Source: Bifidobacterium sp. (GTDB lineage Bacteria; Actinomycetota; Actinomycetes; Actinomycetales; Bifidobacteriaceae). From it: a DNA stretch of 64,000 bases. The notes beneath the pieces were generated by a model. It searched no databases. It was not told the DNA's origin and worked only from the letters and a program-made list of their open reading frames with translations. Below, piece after piece: positions 27,397 to 36,385 of this stretch; within the stretch, counting starts at the first letter, position 1; each line of letters begins with the position of its first letter. Location: NCBI GenBank assembly GCA_024104275.1, contig JAGGHK010000001.1, positions 372,001-436,000 of the forward strand, read 5' to 3'. The position numbers and the translations under genes are program-made.

Positions 27397-27570
27397 GATA
27401 ATGCTACCTTTCAGTCGGTTATTGCCTGGCCATGCGGGCCTGCGTGCAACGGTTCCGCTTCAAAGCAAACCATCGACCGACACAGTCCGTCACGTGCATA
27501 GCGCGAATTCGTGCGTTTGATTGACAATATTCGTTGGATTCCTCGGCAACGTGACCGCTTCGGAACCCGC

Positions 27571-27599
27571 TTAACACACTGTTCTTTAAAATAGCACAA
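27571..27599 (-). promoter_or_regulatory. Candidate rpsB promoter
   Basis: Minus-strand TTGTGC (27594-27599), a 17-base spacer and TGTTAA (27571-27576). The leader from here to the rpsB start (about 170 bases) has no gene and could carry an S2 autoregulatory structure, which I could not verify. Confidence 0.5.
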
Positions 27600-27706
27600 A
27601 CGTGGTATAAAAGGCTGCTATTCGGTATCCGCGTAATAAAGACGTCTTTTCGTCTCCGAAACGAAGAGATGACGAATATTCAGCCAAGGTGAAGAGGACA
27701 ATAAAA

Positions 27707-27741
27707 TGTTCGGATGCCGACTTTTCATCGACATCCGAACA
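27707..27741 (-). terminator. Terminator downstream of def
   Basis: Perfect 10-bp stem TGTTCGGATG (27707-27716) / CATCCGAACA (27732-27741), followed on the minus strand by TTTTATTG. Confidence 0.85.
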
Positions 27742-27786
27742 ATTCACTGAGTTTCTAAGCGTTTGGGCTACGTTGAGCTATGTGAT

Positions 27787-28269
27787 TCAACGTCCTTCAC
27801 GCATGCGACGCATGGCCTCGCGGCGTTCCTCCTTCTCCAGACGATCGAGATAGATATGGCCGTCGAGATGATCCGTCTCATGCTGGAGCATACGGCCCAT
27901 AAGTCCGGTGCCTTCCACGACGATGGTCTTGCCGTCGAGGTTGATGCCACGGACTCGCGCGTAATCGGCGCGACGCGTCTTGTACCAAAGCTTGGGAACC
28001 GAAAGGCAGCCTTCGTCGCCGTACTGCTCTCCCCTGGTCTCCTCGATGACAGGATTGAGAACGTAGCCTAGCTTGCCGTCGATGTTGTAGGAGAAGGCGC
28101 GCAGGCTGATGCCGATCTGGTTGGCGGAAAGACCTGCACGGCCCGGATCGTCGACGGTATCCAACAAATCCTGCACCATGTTGCGAACCGCGGGGGTGAT
28201 CTCGCGAATCGGCTCACACGGGGTCCTCAACACCGGATCGGGTACGACCCTTATTTCTCGTAACGCCAA
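27787..28269 (-). CDS. def: Peptide deformylase
   Basis: A 160-residue metalloenzyme that removes formyl groups from nascent N-terminal Met. The three motifs are GLSANQIG (46-53, usually GLAAxQIG), EGCLS (86-90, metal Cys88) and QHETDHLDG (metal His130 and His134, catalytic Glu131). It is slightly shorter at the C-terminus than many relatives but complete. The gene stands between the acyl-CoA ligase and rpsB, on the same strand, with its own terminator. Confidence 0.97.
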   Translation of the reverse strand: MALREIRVVPDPVLRTPCEPIREITPAVRNMVQDLLDTVDDPGRAGLSANQIGISLRAFSYNIDGKLGYVLNPVIEETRGEQYGDEGCLSVPKLWYKTRRADYARVRGINLDGKTIVVEGTGLMGRMLQHETDHLDGHIYLDRLEKEERREAMRRMREGR

Positions 28270-28302
28270 TGCACTGCTCCTCTCGATGCCGTTAACGGCT
28301 GT

Positions 28303-30348
28303 TTACTTTTCGGCTGGCGAGTCGTGTTCCTGAGCCTCATCCTTCGGAGCTTCTTTCCAGGGATCATCGCTTTCACGCTCTGCCTCATGCTCGGCAAGAC
28401 GGACTCCGACGTTCTGTTTGGCCTGTTCATAGGCCTCACGAACCTTGGGCGTCATAGCATCAGTGGCCTGGCGAACGGATTCAGCGGTCTTGTCGATGAA
28501 GCCTGTCGCGGCGGATGGTGCCGGCTTGACTCGCGTCTTAGGAGTATAGACCTTCGTGTTGATGAGATCGGCATAATGCTTGAGGACTTCACCACGCACG
28601 ACCTTCATGCTCGGGGTGAGCATGCCGTTCTCCTGGATGAACTGGTCTTCGACGATGACGAACTTGCGTACGGATTCGGCGCGGGAGACGGAACTGTTGG
28701 CTTGATCGATATATTGCTGAACGTAGGCGCGGACGGCATCGTTCTTGCAGATTTCGGCAATCGGCATGTTTTCGTCCATGCCGTTGTTGGCCAGCCAGGA
28801 ACGCACCATTTCGGGGTCGAGCTCGATAAGGGCTGCGATGAAGGGGCGGCCGTCGCCGATGACGACGGCGTGGGAGACGATCGGGCAGGTGCCGATGGTG
28901 TCTTCCACTGGGGCAGGGCTCACATTCTTGCCGCCGGCGGTGATGATGATGTCTTTCTTGCGGCCGGTGATATAGACGAAACCGTCGTCATCGATCTGAG
29001 CGATGTCGCCGGAATGGACCCAGCCGCCCGGCTCCTTGGCTTCGGCGGTGAGTTCGGGCTGCTTGTAGTAACCGAGGAAGACGTCTTCGCCATTGATCAA
29101 CAGCTCATCGTCATCGGCAAGTTTGACGGCGATGCCGGTGCCCGGGCGACCTACGGCTCCGACCTTGTTGAAGTCCTGGAACGCGACGATGCAGGGGGCG
29201 GCGGTTTCGGTCATGCCGTAACCCTGAATGAAGGTGATGCCGTCCATGCCGTTGAAGAAGTGGGCCAAGTCGGCATTCATCGGGGCACCGCCACAGGCGA
29301 CGTACTTGAGGTTCGGCCCCAAGGCACTGCGCACCGAAGCACCCACGGTCTTCATGTAGAACTTGTGCTTCAAGCGTTCGGAAAGGCTATGGCCGCGGCC
29401 TTCCTGCTGATCTTTCGACCACTTGACAAAATGATCGAATGCCATATTGAACACACGACCCTGCAACCCCGCTCCGGCTTTCTGTGAAGCGGCGTTGTAG
29501 ACCTTCTCGAACACGCGCGGGACACCAAGCAGGTAAGTCGGCTTGAAGGTGCGCAGGTCGGTCAGCAAATGCTTGGCACTTGACGTATAGCCGACAACGC
29601 CTTTGGCACCGATGGCAACGTATTGGATATAGCGGGCGAAGCAGTGGGCCAACGGCAGGAAGAGCAGCAGACGGCTCGGTTGGAAGAGCATGTCGTCGAG
29701 CACGGCCCAACCGATGAAAACGGTCGAAACGAAATTGCGGTGCGAGAGCATCACGCCCTTTGGCGCTCCTGTGGAACCGGAAGTGTAAACGATGGTCAGC
29801 ATGTCGTCGGCACGCACACGCGAAATGGCCTCATTAAGCTCTTCATCGCTTACCGAAGTTCCGAAATCGGAGACGGCTTCAAGCCCGTCCTCCTGCAGAT
29901 TGAAGACATACTTGAGACCATCACGGTTACGACGGAATTCCTCGAGTGTCTGGGCGTGTTGTGCATCCCCTCCAAAAGCGACGATGGGATCGACGTCCTC
30001 GACGATGCCCTTGGCTTGCTTGGGTGAATCCGTTTCGTAAATCGGTACGCTTACCGCTCCGATGGCGGCGCAGGCGAAGTCGACCACTCCCCATTCGTAG
30101 CTGGTGGCCGCATAGATGACGACCATGCTTCCAGCCTTGGCTCCCAACCCGATGAGTCCTTTCGCGACTTTGCGCACTCGGGCAAGCATCTGGCCGGCGG
30201 TTACGGTGTGCCATTGCTGAGTACCTTCATCGAGCCATTCGGCTATTGGACCATCCGGATCTTTCCTGGCTCTCCTTGATAACAAGGCGTATATAGTGTC
30301 CTTATCCGTGGTTTTGGTGACAGGATCCAAATAGAATTCTCGCAACAT
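28303..30348 (-). CDS. Long-chain fatty acid-CoA ligase (FadD15-like)
   Basis: A 681-residue AMP-binding enzyme. Motifs: the P-loop IVYTSGSTGAPKGVMLSH, FIQGYGMTETAAP, GWVHSGDIAQIDDDGFVYITGRKKDI, and GGKNVSP near the C-terminal domain. It would activate long-chain fatty acids with ATP and CoA. The charged C-terminal tail (about 60 residues) is not part of the fold. ATG 30348 is preferred over a TTG in frame at 30378; neither has a strong ribosome binding site, and TATAGT seven bases before the ATG allows a leaderless message. Exact chain-length preference is not readable. Confidence 0.92.
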   Translation of the reverse strand: MLREFYLDPVTKTTDKDTIYALLSRRARKDPDGPIAEWLDEGTQQWHTVTAGQMLARVRKVAKGLIGLGAKAGSMVVIYAATSYEWGVVDFACAAIGAVSVPIYETDSPKQAKGIVEDVDPIVAFGGDAQHAQTLEEFRRNRDGLKYVFNLQEDGLEAVSDFGTSVSDEELNEAISRVRADDMLTIVYTSGSTGAPKGVMLSHRNFVSTVFIGWAVLDDMLFQPSRLLLFLPLAHCFARYIQYVAIGAKGVVGYTSSAKHLLTDLRTFKPTYLLGVPRVFEKVYNAASQKAGAGLQGRVFNMAFDHFVKWSKDQQEGRGHSLSERLKHKFYMKTVGASVRSALGPNLKYVACGGAPMNADLAHFFNGMDGITFIQGYGMTETAAPCIVAFQDFNKVGAVGRPGTGIAVKLADDDELLINGEDVFLGYYKQPELTAEAKEPGGWVHSGDIAQIDDDGFVYITGRKKDIIITAGGKNVSPAPVEDTIGTCPIVSHAVVIGDGRPFIAALIELDPEMVRSWLANNGMDENMPIAEICKNDAVRAYVQQYIDQANSSVSRAESVRKFVIVEDQFIQENGMLTPSMKVVRGEVLKHYADLINTKVYTPKTRVKPAPSAATGFIDKTAESVRQATDAMTPKVREAYEQAKQNVGVRLAEHEAERESDDPWKEAPKDEAQEHDSPAEK

Positions 30349-30429
30349 AGGTCTAACTATACGCAACCGTAACCCCAATGCTACGTTAGCATAACTTCTG
30401 CTATGTTCGAATAGCCATTGATGGCAGGC

Positions 30430-30936
30430 TCATCCCAGGTCGGCTGTGGTGCAAATCCAACGTGAGCCGCTACGTCGGAATACCAACGTGACCCAGTAGG
30501 TCGACTTGCCGACGGAAAGACTGACGACGGTCTCGATGGTGTCAGGGCTGACCAACGTCGCATAGACCAGCATCGGCACGGCAGGAAGATAACACAACTT
30601 GGCCTTGAGCTCCTGATGCGTACGCAGATGGTTCTCCAGAAGGTATGACATCGTTTCGAGACGTTGGATGCACTGGCCGCTCAGAGCATGCTGAAGGCTT
30701 TGCGGGGGTGTTCGGCCACGAATCACGTCCATGCTCATGCATGCCAACCTGCAACAAGCGAGGCTGAACTTGCTGCATTCGGCTTCACTTAGCGTTCCCG
30801 GGTAGCAGCGCGAGATATGGTATGGGACAGGCCGATTCGACAACTCGATCCGAATGGAACCGTCGTATGCGGGCAATCCCGTATGATGCGTTATCACCAT
30901 TTGCTGCGGTTGAGTCTGCATCTGTGCGGTCATCAT
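30430..30936 (-). CDS. Rv3235/DUF6459-like protein
   Basis: A 168-residue protein. The C-terminal half (RTPPQSLQHALSGQ, RLETM and the ending SRWICTTADLG) resembles actinobacterial Rv3235-family proteins, which end with a strand reading RW-x-CTA-x-x-G and are usually encoded near secA. The N-terminus is Gln/Thr-rich and probably disordered. Start at ATG 30936, which has AAGGAGG five bases upstream. No membrane segment or signal peptide. Family assigned by eye, so moderate certainty; function unknown. Confidence 0.6.
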   Translation of the reverse strand: MMTAQMQTQPQQMVITHHTGLPAYDGSIRIELSNRPVPYHISRCYPGTLSEAECSKFSLACCRLACMSMDVIRGRTPPQSLQHALSGQCIQRLETMSYLLENHLRTHQELKAKLCYLPAVPMLVYATLVSPDTIETVVSLSVGKSTYWVTLVFRRSGSRWICTTADLG

Positions 30937-31107
30937 TGAGCCTCCTTGTTTCGATTTCTTCCGTATCCAGAGCAACAGATATCAACGGCATTGTCAAGTG
31001 AGATGAGGCAGATCCAGCAAAAATCAAGATTATTGCAGGATTTTCTTGAAAACCTTGAATCATTTAGGACGATAAATTGCATAATCCGATGATCGAATAA
31101 CAAAAAC

Positions 31108-31133
31108 GGGCCACCCCATCATGGAGGCGGCCC
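31108..31133 (-). terminator. Terminator downstream of guaB3
   Basis: GC-rich stem GGGCCACC (from 31108) / GGCGGCCC (to 31133) around ATGATGG, with TTTTTGTT following on the minus strand. Confidence 0.8.
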
Positions 31134-31164
31134 ATTGAAGATGACGAGTCGATTACTGAATGAA

Positions 31165-32289
31165 TCAGCCTAGATGCGACAGCGTAACGGCGACGTCGCA
31201 ATGCTGGAAATTCTTGAGATCGACATAACCGGTGGAAGCCATGGCGCGTCGCAACGCACCGATGAAATTTACTGTACCGTCGGCGTTATGGCTCGGCCCG
31301 AAGAGAATCTGCTGCAACGGGGCGACCGTGCCGACCTTCGTGCGCTTGCCACGCGGAAGGGACGGATGACGGGCTTCGGCACCCCAGTGCGTGCCCTTAC
31401 CCGGAGCCTCATTCGCACGTGCCAAAGGAGCTCCGAGCATCACCGCGTCGGCTCCCATCGCCAAAGCCTTGACGAACGAGCCGGAAGTGCCCATGCCTCC
31501 ATCGGCGATGATCTGCACATAACGGCCGCCGGATTCGTCCATGTAATCCCGACGGGCCTCGGCCACATCGGCAATCGCCGTGGCCATGGGGGCGTGCACG
31601 CCGATGGTGGCGCGAGTGGCAGAAACCGCGCCGCCGCCGAAACCGACGAGAACGCCGGCGGCACCGGTGCGCATGAGGTGGAGGGCCGCGGTGTAGCTGG
31701 CCGCTCCCCCGACGATGACGGGTACATCAAGGTCGTAAATGAACTTCTTCAGGTTCAGCGGCTCATGGCTTTCCGAAACGTGCTCGGCCGAAACCGCCGT
31801 TCCGCGAATGACAAAGAGATCAACACCGGCGTCGACTACGGTCGAATAGAATTCCTGCGTACGCTGGGGCGAAAGCGCGCCAGCGACGGTGACACCGGCG
31901 TCACGAATCTCGTGAAGACGCTTGGTGATCAGCTCCGGTTTGATCGGCTCCGCGTAGATTTCCTGCAAGCGGTTTGTAGCATCGGCCTCATCAAGCTGGC
32001 TGATTTCATCAAGCAACGGCTGTGGGTCATCGTAACGTGTCCACAATCCTTCGAGGTCGAGTACGCCGAGAGCGCCAAGCTTACCCATGGCAATCGCCAT
32101 GGCAGGGCTGGTCACCGAATCCATCGGAGCCGAAAGCACGGGGACGTCGAACTGATAGGCATCGATCTGCCAAGCCGTCGAAACATCCTTGGGATCGCGG
32201 GTCCTGCGGGAAGGGACAATGGCGATATCGTCCAAGGAATAGGCCAAGCGGCCCTTTTTGCCTAAACCGATTTCAATTTCCTGAGTCAT
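31165..32289 (-). CDS. guaB3: GuaB3-family IMP dehydrogenase-related protein
   Basis: A 374-residue TIM barrel of the IMPDH/GMP reductase superfamily, matching actinobacterial GuaB3: IEIGLGKKGRLAYSLDDI, PVLSAPMDSVTSP, VIVGGAASY and ADGGMGTSG, without the CBS domains of true GuaB. By hand alignment the stretch GFGGGAVSATRATIGV sits where IMPDH has GIGPGSICTTR, so the catalytic Cys position appears to be Ser. Start placed at ATG 32289 (MTQEIEIG); the frame continues to 32310. Role in guanine nucleotide metabolism is likely, but the reaction is not certain. Confidence 0.9.
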   Translation of the reverse strand: MTQEIEIGLGKKGRLAYSLDDIAIVPSRRTRDPKDVSTAWQIDAYQFDVPVLSAPMDSVTSPAMAIAMGKLGALGVLDLEGLWTRYDDPQPLLDEISQLDEADATNRLQEIYAEPIKPELITKRLHEIRDAGVTVAGALSPQRTQEFYSTVVDAGVDLFVIRGTAVSAEHVSESHEPLNLKKFIYDLDVPVIVGGAASYTAALHLMRTGAAGVLVGFGGGAVSATRATIGVHAPMATAIADVAEARRDYMDESGGRYVQIIADGGMGTSGSFVKALAMGADAVMLGAPLARANEAPGKGTHWGAEARHPSLPRGKRTKVGTVAPLQQILFGPSHNADGTVNFIGALRRAMASTGYVDLKNFQHCDVAVTLSHLG

Positions 32290-32438
32290 GGCTTCCAGAT
32301 TACTTCCCATACGTGACGAGCAAGGCTAATCGGCAACCTTAGAAAAGCAGCGTCTCGCCAGTCAGTCAAAGCAACACCGATGACATATTTCAGGGAGATA
32401 ATAGCCGCATATTCCTTATTTTAGGAGAAAGGGCAAGC

Positions 32439-33662
32439 ATGGAAAAAATCAAGGTCAAAGGGACGATAGCCGAACTCGACGGCGACGAGATGACGAGGGT
32501 GATTTGGAAGGATATCAAGAACCGCCTTATCCTGCCTTACCTTGATGTCAATCTTGACTATTACGACCTTGGCATCGAAAACCGCGACGCGACCGACGAC
32601 CAGGTGACCATCGACGCGGCCAACGCCATCAAGAAACACCACGTCGGCGTCAAATGCGCCACCATCACCCCTGACGAGGCGCGTGTCAAGGAATTCAACC
32701 TCAAAAAGATGTGGAAATCCCCGAACGGCACCATCCGCAACATTCTGGGCGGCACGATCTTCCGCGAACCCATCGTCATCTCCAACATTCCCCGGCTCGT
32801 TCCCGGTTGGACGAAACCCATTGTTGTAGCCAGGCACGCCTTTGGCGACCAGTACAAGGCGACCGATTTCAAAGTCGACAAGCCGGGACGCCTGAACGTC
32901 ACCTTCACCCCAACTGACGGCAGCGAACCCATCGAACACGTCGTCTACGACTACCCCGGCGCTGGAGTCGCGCAAGTGCAATACAACCTTGACGATTCCA
33001 TCCGCGGCTTCGCGCGCGCCTGCTTTAACTACGGCCTGATGCGGCATTATCCGGTCTACCTTTCCACCAAAAACACGATCCTCAAGGCCTACGACGGCGA
33101 ATTCAAGGATATTTTCGCGCAAATCTACGAGACCGAATACAAGGACCGCTTCGAAGCCGAGGGCCTGACTTACGAGCATCGTCTGATCGATGACATGGTG
33201 GCCAGCACGATGAAATGGCACGGCGGCTATATCTGGGCTTGCAAGAACTATGATGGCGACGTTCAGTCCGATTCCGTTGCGCAGGGCTTCGGTTCTCTGG
33301 GACTGATGACTTCCGTACTGATGACACCCGACGGCAAGACCGTGGAAGCTGAAGCCGCCCATGGCACCGTGACCCGTCACTACCGTCGTTGGCTCAAGGG
33401 CGAGAAGACCTCGACCAATCCCATCGCCTCGATCTACGCATGGACCGGCGGGCTCAAGCAGCGCGCCAAGCTCGACGAGACGCCGGAAGTGGCGCGTTTC
33501 GCCGAAACCTTGGAACAGGTCATCATCAAGACCGTGGAAAACGGGAAGATGACCAAGGATCTGGCCATGCTCATCGGCCCGGACCAGCCCTGGCTCGATA
33601 CCGAGGGCTTTATGGACGCGTTGGACGAAGAGCTGAAGAAGGAACTCAGTCAATCGCGTTAA
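32439..33662 (+). CDS. icd: Isocitrate dehydrogenase, NADP-dependent (homodimeric type)
   Basis: A 407-residue enzyme of the eukaryote-like (subfamily II) isocitrate dehydrogenases: [18 protein letters not shown] at the N-terminus, [17 protein letters not shown] for isocitrate binding, and [17 protein letters not shown] for NADP binding. It decarboxylates isocitrate to 2-oxoglutarate, supplying glutamate in bifidobacteria, which have an incomplete citric acid cycle. AGGAGAAAG precedes ATG 32439. A terminator follows. Confidence 0.97.
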   Translation: MEKIKVKGTIAELDGDEMTRVIWKDIKNRLILPYLDVNLDYYDLGIENRDATDDQVTIDAANAIKKHHVGVKCATITPDEARVKEFNLKKMWKSPNGTIRNILGGTIFREPIVISNIPRLVPGWTKPIVVARHAFGDQYKATDFKVDKPGRLNVTFTPTDGSEPIEHVVYDYPGAGVAQVQYNLDDSIRGFARACFNYGLMRHYPVYLSTKNTILKAYDGEFKDIFAQIYETEYKDRFEAEGLTYEHRLIDDMVASTMKWHGGYIWACKNYDGDVQSDSVAQGFGSLGLMTSVLMTPDGKTVEAEAAHGTVTRHYRRWLKGEKTSTNPIASIYAWTGGLKQRAKLDETPEVARFAETLEQVIIKTVENGKMTKDLAMLIGPDQPWLDTEGFMDALDEELKKELSQSR

Positions 33663-33688
33663 CTTCTCGTCAAAGGTTTGATTCGACG

Positions 33689-33732
33689 CCACCGCACGAT
33701 AATCGTAAGTATGTAAATGCGGTGGTGCTTTC
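33689..33732 (+). terminator. Terminator downstream of icd
   Basis: Inverted repeat CCACCGCA (from 33689) / TGCGGTGG (33718-33725), followed by TGCTTTCAT. Confidence 0.7.
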
Positions 33733-33793
33733 ATATCGGCCCAAGACTAGTATCGATATTGGTTGATTCGAAATGCGTAAAGAAGGAAGACTT

Positions 33794-35410
33794 ATGACGA
33801 CGCGCGGCAGGCATTCCTTGGCACGTTTCCTGGCTCTTGTCACGGCTGCGGTTCTGACGATGACGTCGGCAGCTTGTGGCGAGGGGCAGCAAGATCCGGA
33901 AGCTGCTTCAATCGATACCGATAAGGTTTCTCTCAGTTCGGCAGCATCCAAAAGCAACGTCATGATTTTCACCCCTTCCGACGGCATCTCGATCTCGTCG
34001 CACACACCGCTGAACAAATGGGCCAAGTTCGCACCTGCCATCGCAAAATCTCTCACGGATGCCGGCTTCCAATCCAAAAACGTCAAAGTGGAGACCGATG
34101 GCAGCCTCGCCAAGCAGAGTGACGACGTGCAGGACTACGTGGTCAATCAGCTTTCCAGCGCAACCGACGACACCAATCGTCATACGACATTGATCGTCGC
34201 ACCCGCCACCTCAGGCAACAAAGGCAACGAACAATACGGCGATTACGTCACCAATCCGGCCGACGCATCCCTATACGACACCGAAAAACCGGCGACCGCT
34301 GCCAGTATGGCCACGAACAACACTACGAATTCCCAGCCCCAGTCCAACAATTCGACTCAGGCGCAAGGTGGAAACGGCAAAGACAATGACGAGGCCACTG
34401 CCGCCAAGCGTCTGGCAAAGAGCCTGAAACTGGCAAAGAAGGCCGGGGCACACACCGTCATCCTCGCCAATCCTTTGGCCGGGTTCACTCCAGACATTTT
34501 TGTGAGCATGTCGACCCCGCGTCAAATCGGCGCATTGCAGGCACAACAGCTCGTCTCAAAACTCGCTTTGGAAAAGACCACGAAGATGCATCCCAAATCC
34601 ATCGAGGTGATGATTCCTATCGGTGAAGACAACGATTCGACTCTCAGCACGACTGAGACATTCGCTCAGGAGGCATTCGCGGGGATATGGGATGTTCTGC
34701 AACCCTATTTCAAAGATGGTCGGGCCATCAGCCCATCGAAGAGACTCAATGCCACCAGTTCCGAAAAGGACTGGGAATCGGTTTCGTTCAAGGCCACAAA
34801 AACAGCGGAAATAAAAAACGAACTGAACGACAGGCTGAGCAGTTCGTCCAAAGACGGTAAGCCGCTTCATGTTGACGGCATCCTCACGATGAACGATTAT
34901 GTTTCATCAGCAGTGGTCGATGAGCTGACCAGTCTTAAGTTCACGGGGAGCGCAGCCGACATCAATCCCGAGATCGAAGTTTCCGGGATAGTGGGATCGC
35001 TGACCGGCAAGCACAATCTCGATAAACAGGCACCGCCGAAACCAAAGAACAGCAGCCAAAGCACCAACCAAACCGCCCCACAGACACAGACAGACAACGA
35101 TGGCGATATGGCTTGGCCCATTGTTACCGGTTACGGCGCTTACGTCGATATGATGCCGGATATCGTCAATGGCAAACAATGGATGACGGGCATGGAGAAT
35201 ATCCAAAAGCTTACACGAGATATCGCAGGTGCCACCGCCACGATTGAAGCAGGGAAAAACGTGACCGACCTTTCCTATGTCAAGGAGACGACGATCAACG
35301 GTTCAAAGATGGACGTCATCCATGAAAAACCGATGGCCATCAGTGCCAGCAACCTCAAACATCTGCTGATTGAACCCGGATATATTTCTTTGGCGGATGC
35401 GGGACTGTAA
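33794..35410 (+). CDS. Lipoprotein with periplasmic-binding-like fold, unknown ligand
   Basis: A 538-residue predicted lipoprotein: signal peptide with lipobox TSAAC, Cys28, then two lobes resembling sugar-type solute-binding proteins (alternating strands and helices, for example VMIFTPSDGISIS, HTVILANPLAG, DGILTMNDYVSSAV). A Gln/Asn/Thr-rich linker (about residues 168-205) interrupts lobe 1, and a second Pro/Asn/Gln/Thr-rich stretch lies near 415-435. Start at ATG 33794, with GAAGGAAG upstream; the frame extends to 33773. No permease or ATPase gene is adjacent. The ligand and whether it transports at all are unknown. Confidence 0.8.
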   Translation: MTTRGRHSLARFLALVTAAVLTMTSAACGEGQQDPEAASIDTDKVSLSSAASKSNVMIFTPSDGISISSHTPLNKWAKFAPAIAKSLTDAGFQSKNVKVETDGSLAKQSDDVQDYVVNQLSSATDDTNRHTTLIVAPATSGNKGNEQYGDYVTNPADASLYDTEKPATAASMATNNTTNSQPQSNNSTQAQGGNGKDNDEATAAKRLAKSLKLAKKAGAHTVILANPLAGFTPDIFVSMSTPRQIGALQAQQLVSKLALEKTTKMHPKSIEVMIPIGEDNDSTLSTTETFAQEAFAGIWDVLQPYFKDGRAISPSKRLNATSSEKDWESVSFKATKTAEIKNELNDRLSSSSKDGKPLHVDGILTMNDYVSSAVVDELTSLKFTGSAADINPEIEVSGIVGSLTGKHNLDKQAPPKPKNSSQSTNQTAPQTQTDNDGDMAWPIVTGYGAYVDMMPDIVNGKQWMTGMENIQKLTRDIAGATATIEAGKNVTDLSYVKETTINGSKMDVIHEKPMAISASNLKHLLIEPGYISLADAGL

Positions 35411-35425
35411 TAGACTTCTGCGGTA

Positions 35426-35454
35426 AAGTCGGCTCATCAGGGTGAAACCGACTT
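35426..35454. terminator. Terminator at the convergent lipoprotein/M23 gene ends
   Basis: Stem AAGTCGG (35426-35432) / CCGACTT (35448-35454), overlapping the last codons of the M23 gene, with TATTTTCCTTTTTG following on the plus strand. Confidence 0.6.
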
Positions 35455-36165
35455 CAGCACTATTTTCCTTTTTGTCGCCAATTTCTCGGGATCGCGGTAC
35501 TCCTTTCTGCTCTTCCTCACGCCCCAATGCACGCAGATTCCGGTGCAGTGGCCCGAAAGGCCAGTGACCGTTCCGATCGGCAATCCCTTGACCACCGGCG
35601 TCCCTATTGGCAAAAGCGTCTGTGCGGGCTCAAGGGTCAACGTAAGATCCTTATGACGGATGCTTACCACCGATTTTCCTGCAACGTTGCCAACAAAACT
35701 GATGAAACCGTTTGCTGGGGCAAACAGAGGCGTATTTTCCACCGCTGCAATATCGACACCGCGATGGCCCGGCCCCCAAGCCTGTTTGGGGGCCTTGAAC
35801 CGTCTGATTACCATGTGCGCAAGCACCGGCCATCTCATGTCCGACTTGCAGCCTTTTCCGCTAAGAACGGGAGGGTCCGAGAACTCAATCGGCTCAATGA
35901 CACCCAGCGAATCGTGACGCAACGGTGTCGAGGACTCATAGGCCTCGCCCACACTCAGGTCCGTATCAAGCGATCCATCAAAAGTCTCATTGGTCGCCGC
36001 CGATGCCTCGTGACTTCCTACGGACAAACCAATGAACAATACCGCGAATACCGCAAGAACCGTGATCAGTCCCCAAACCAGGCCAATCATCCTCTGCCTG
36101 CGCTGTTCTCTTTGGATTCTCAGCCGTTCCCGTTTACACCGTTGCTTTTCCCTATCATCCATCAT
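35437..36165 (-). CDS. M23-family (LytM-like) peptidase with altered HxH motif
   Basis: A 242-residue membrane-anchored protein: highly basic cytoplasmic N-terminus (about 25 residues), one membrane helix (about 27-50), then an extracellular M23 domain. The HxxxD metal motif is HRGVD. The usual HxH reads CVHWGV: the last His is kept and the first is Cys. Possible peptidoglycan endopeptidase or a regulator without activity. Start at ATG 36165, with AAAGGAG at good spacing. Upstream (36262-36306) is an element nearly identical to the one before comEA. Confidence 0.85.
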   Translation of the reverse strand: MMDDREKQRCKRERLRIQREQRRQRMIGLVWGLITVLAVFAVLFIGLSVGSHEASAATNETFDGSLDTDLSVGEAYESSTPLRHDSLGVIEPIEFSDPPVLSGKGCKSDMRWPVLAHMVIRRFKAPKQAWGPGHRGVDIAAVENTPLFAPANGFISFVGNVAGKSVVSIRHKDLTLTLEPAQTLLPIGTPVVKGLPIGTVTGLSGHCTGICVHWGVRKSRKEYRDPEKLATKRKIVLKSVSP

Positions 36166-36261
36166 GGTTGCGTCTCCTTTCCATTGGTGATTTTGTTCCA
36201 ATAGTTCCTGTCTCTTCCACTATGCCTCTTACCATCAAAATAGCGGGTTAAAAACGGGTGA

Positions 36262-36306
36262 TGTGGTCGGATGACCCCGGTTATCCACATCGTCCGGGCG
36301 TGTCGC
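36262..36306 (-). promoter_or_regulatory. Shared regulatory element upstream of the M23 gene
   Basis: Reading on the minus strand: GCGACACGCC (36297-36306), 7 bases, TGTGGATAACC (DnaA-box-like TTATCCACA at 36281-36289 on the plus strand), 4 bases, then TCATCCGACCACA. The same order and nearly the same bases occur upstream of comEA at 47060-47102. Confidence 0.65.
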
Positions 36307-36316
36307 AAAAGTTATG

Positions 36317-36353
36317 CACCGGATATCCACTGCGCAGTGGTGAATATCCGGTG
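36317..36353. promoter_or_regulatory. 37-base near-perfect palindrome upstream of tag
   Basis: Outer arms CACCGGATAT (36317-36326) / ATATCCGGTG (36344-36353), enclosing the perfect 14-base palindrome CCACTGCGCAGTGG (36327-36340) and three extra bases. No T tract follows on either strand, so not an ordinary terminator. It lies just before the tag promoter, as an operator or RNA hairpin would. Confidence 0.6.
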
Positions 36354-36385
36354 CCGCCGAGGCTCGAGAGTATAAAAGACTTACA

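Noticed and set aside
27397-27570. S2-binding autoregulatory leader before rpsB
   Set aside because: The leader is long enough, but I could not identify a conserved structure by eye, so it is only mentioned as a possibility.
28324-29487. Long plus-strand open frame opposite the acyl-CoA ligase gene
   Set aside because: It is the antisense shadow of a fully conserved ligase; its translation is rich in Val/Asp/Gly with no domain.
32421-33734. 437-codon minus-strand open frame opposite icd
   Set aside because: The isocitrate dehydrogenase frame is fully conserved; this is a codon-bias shadow.
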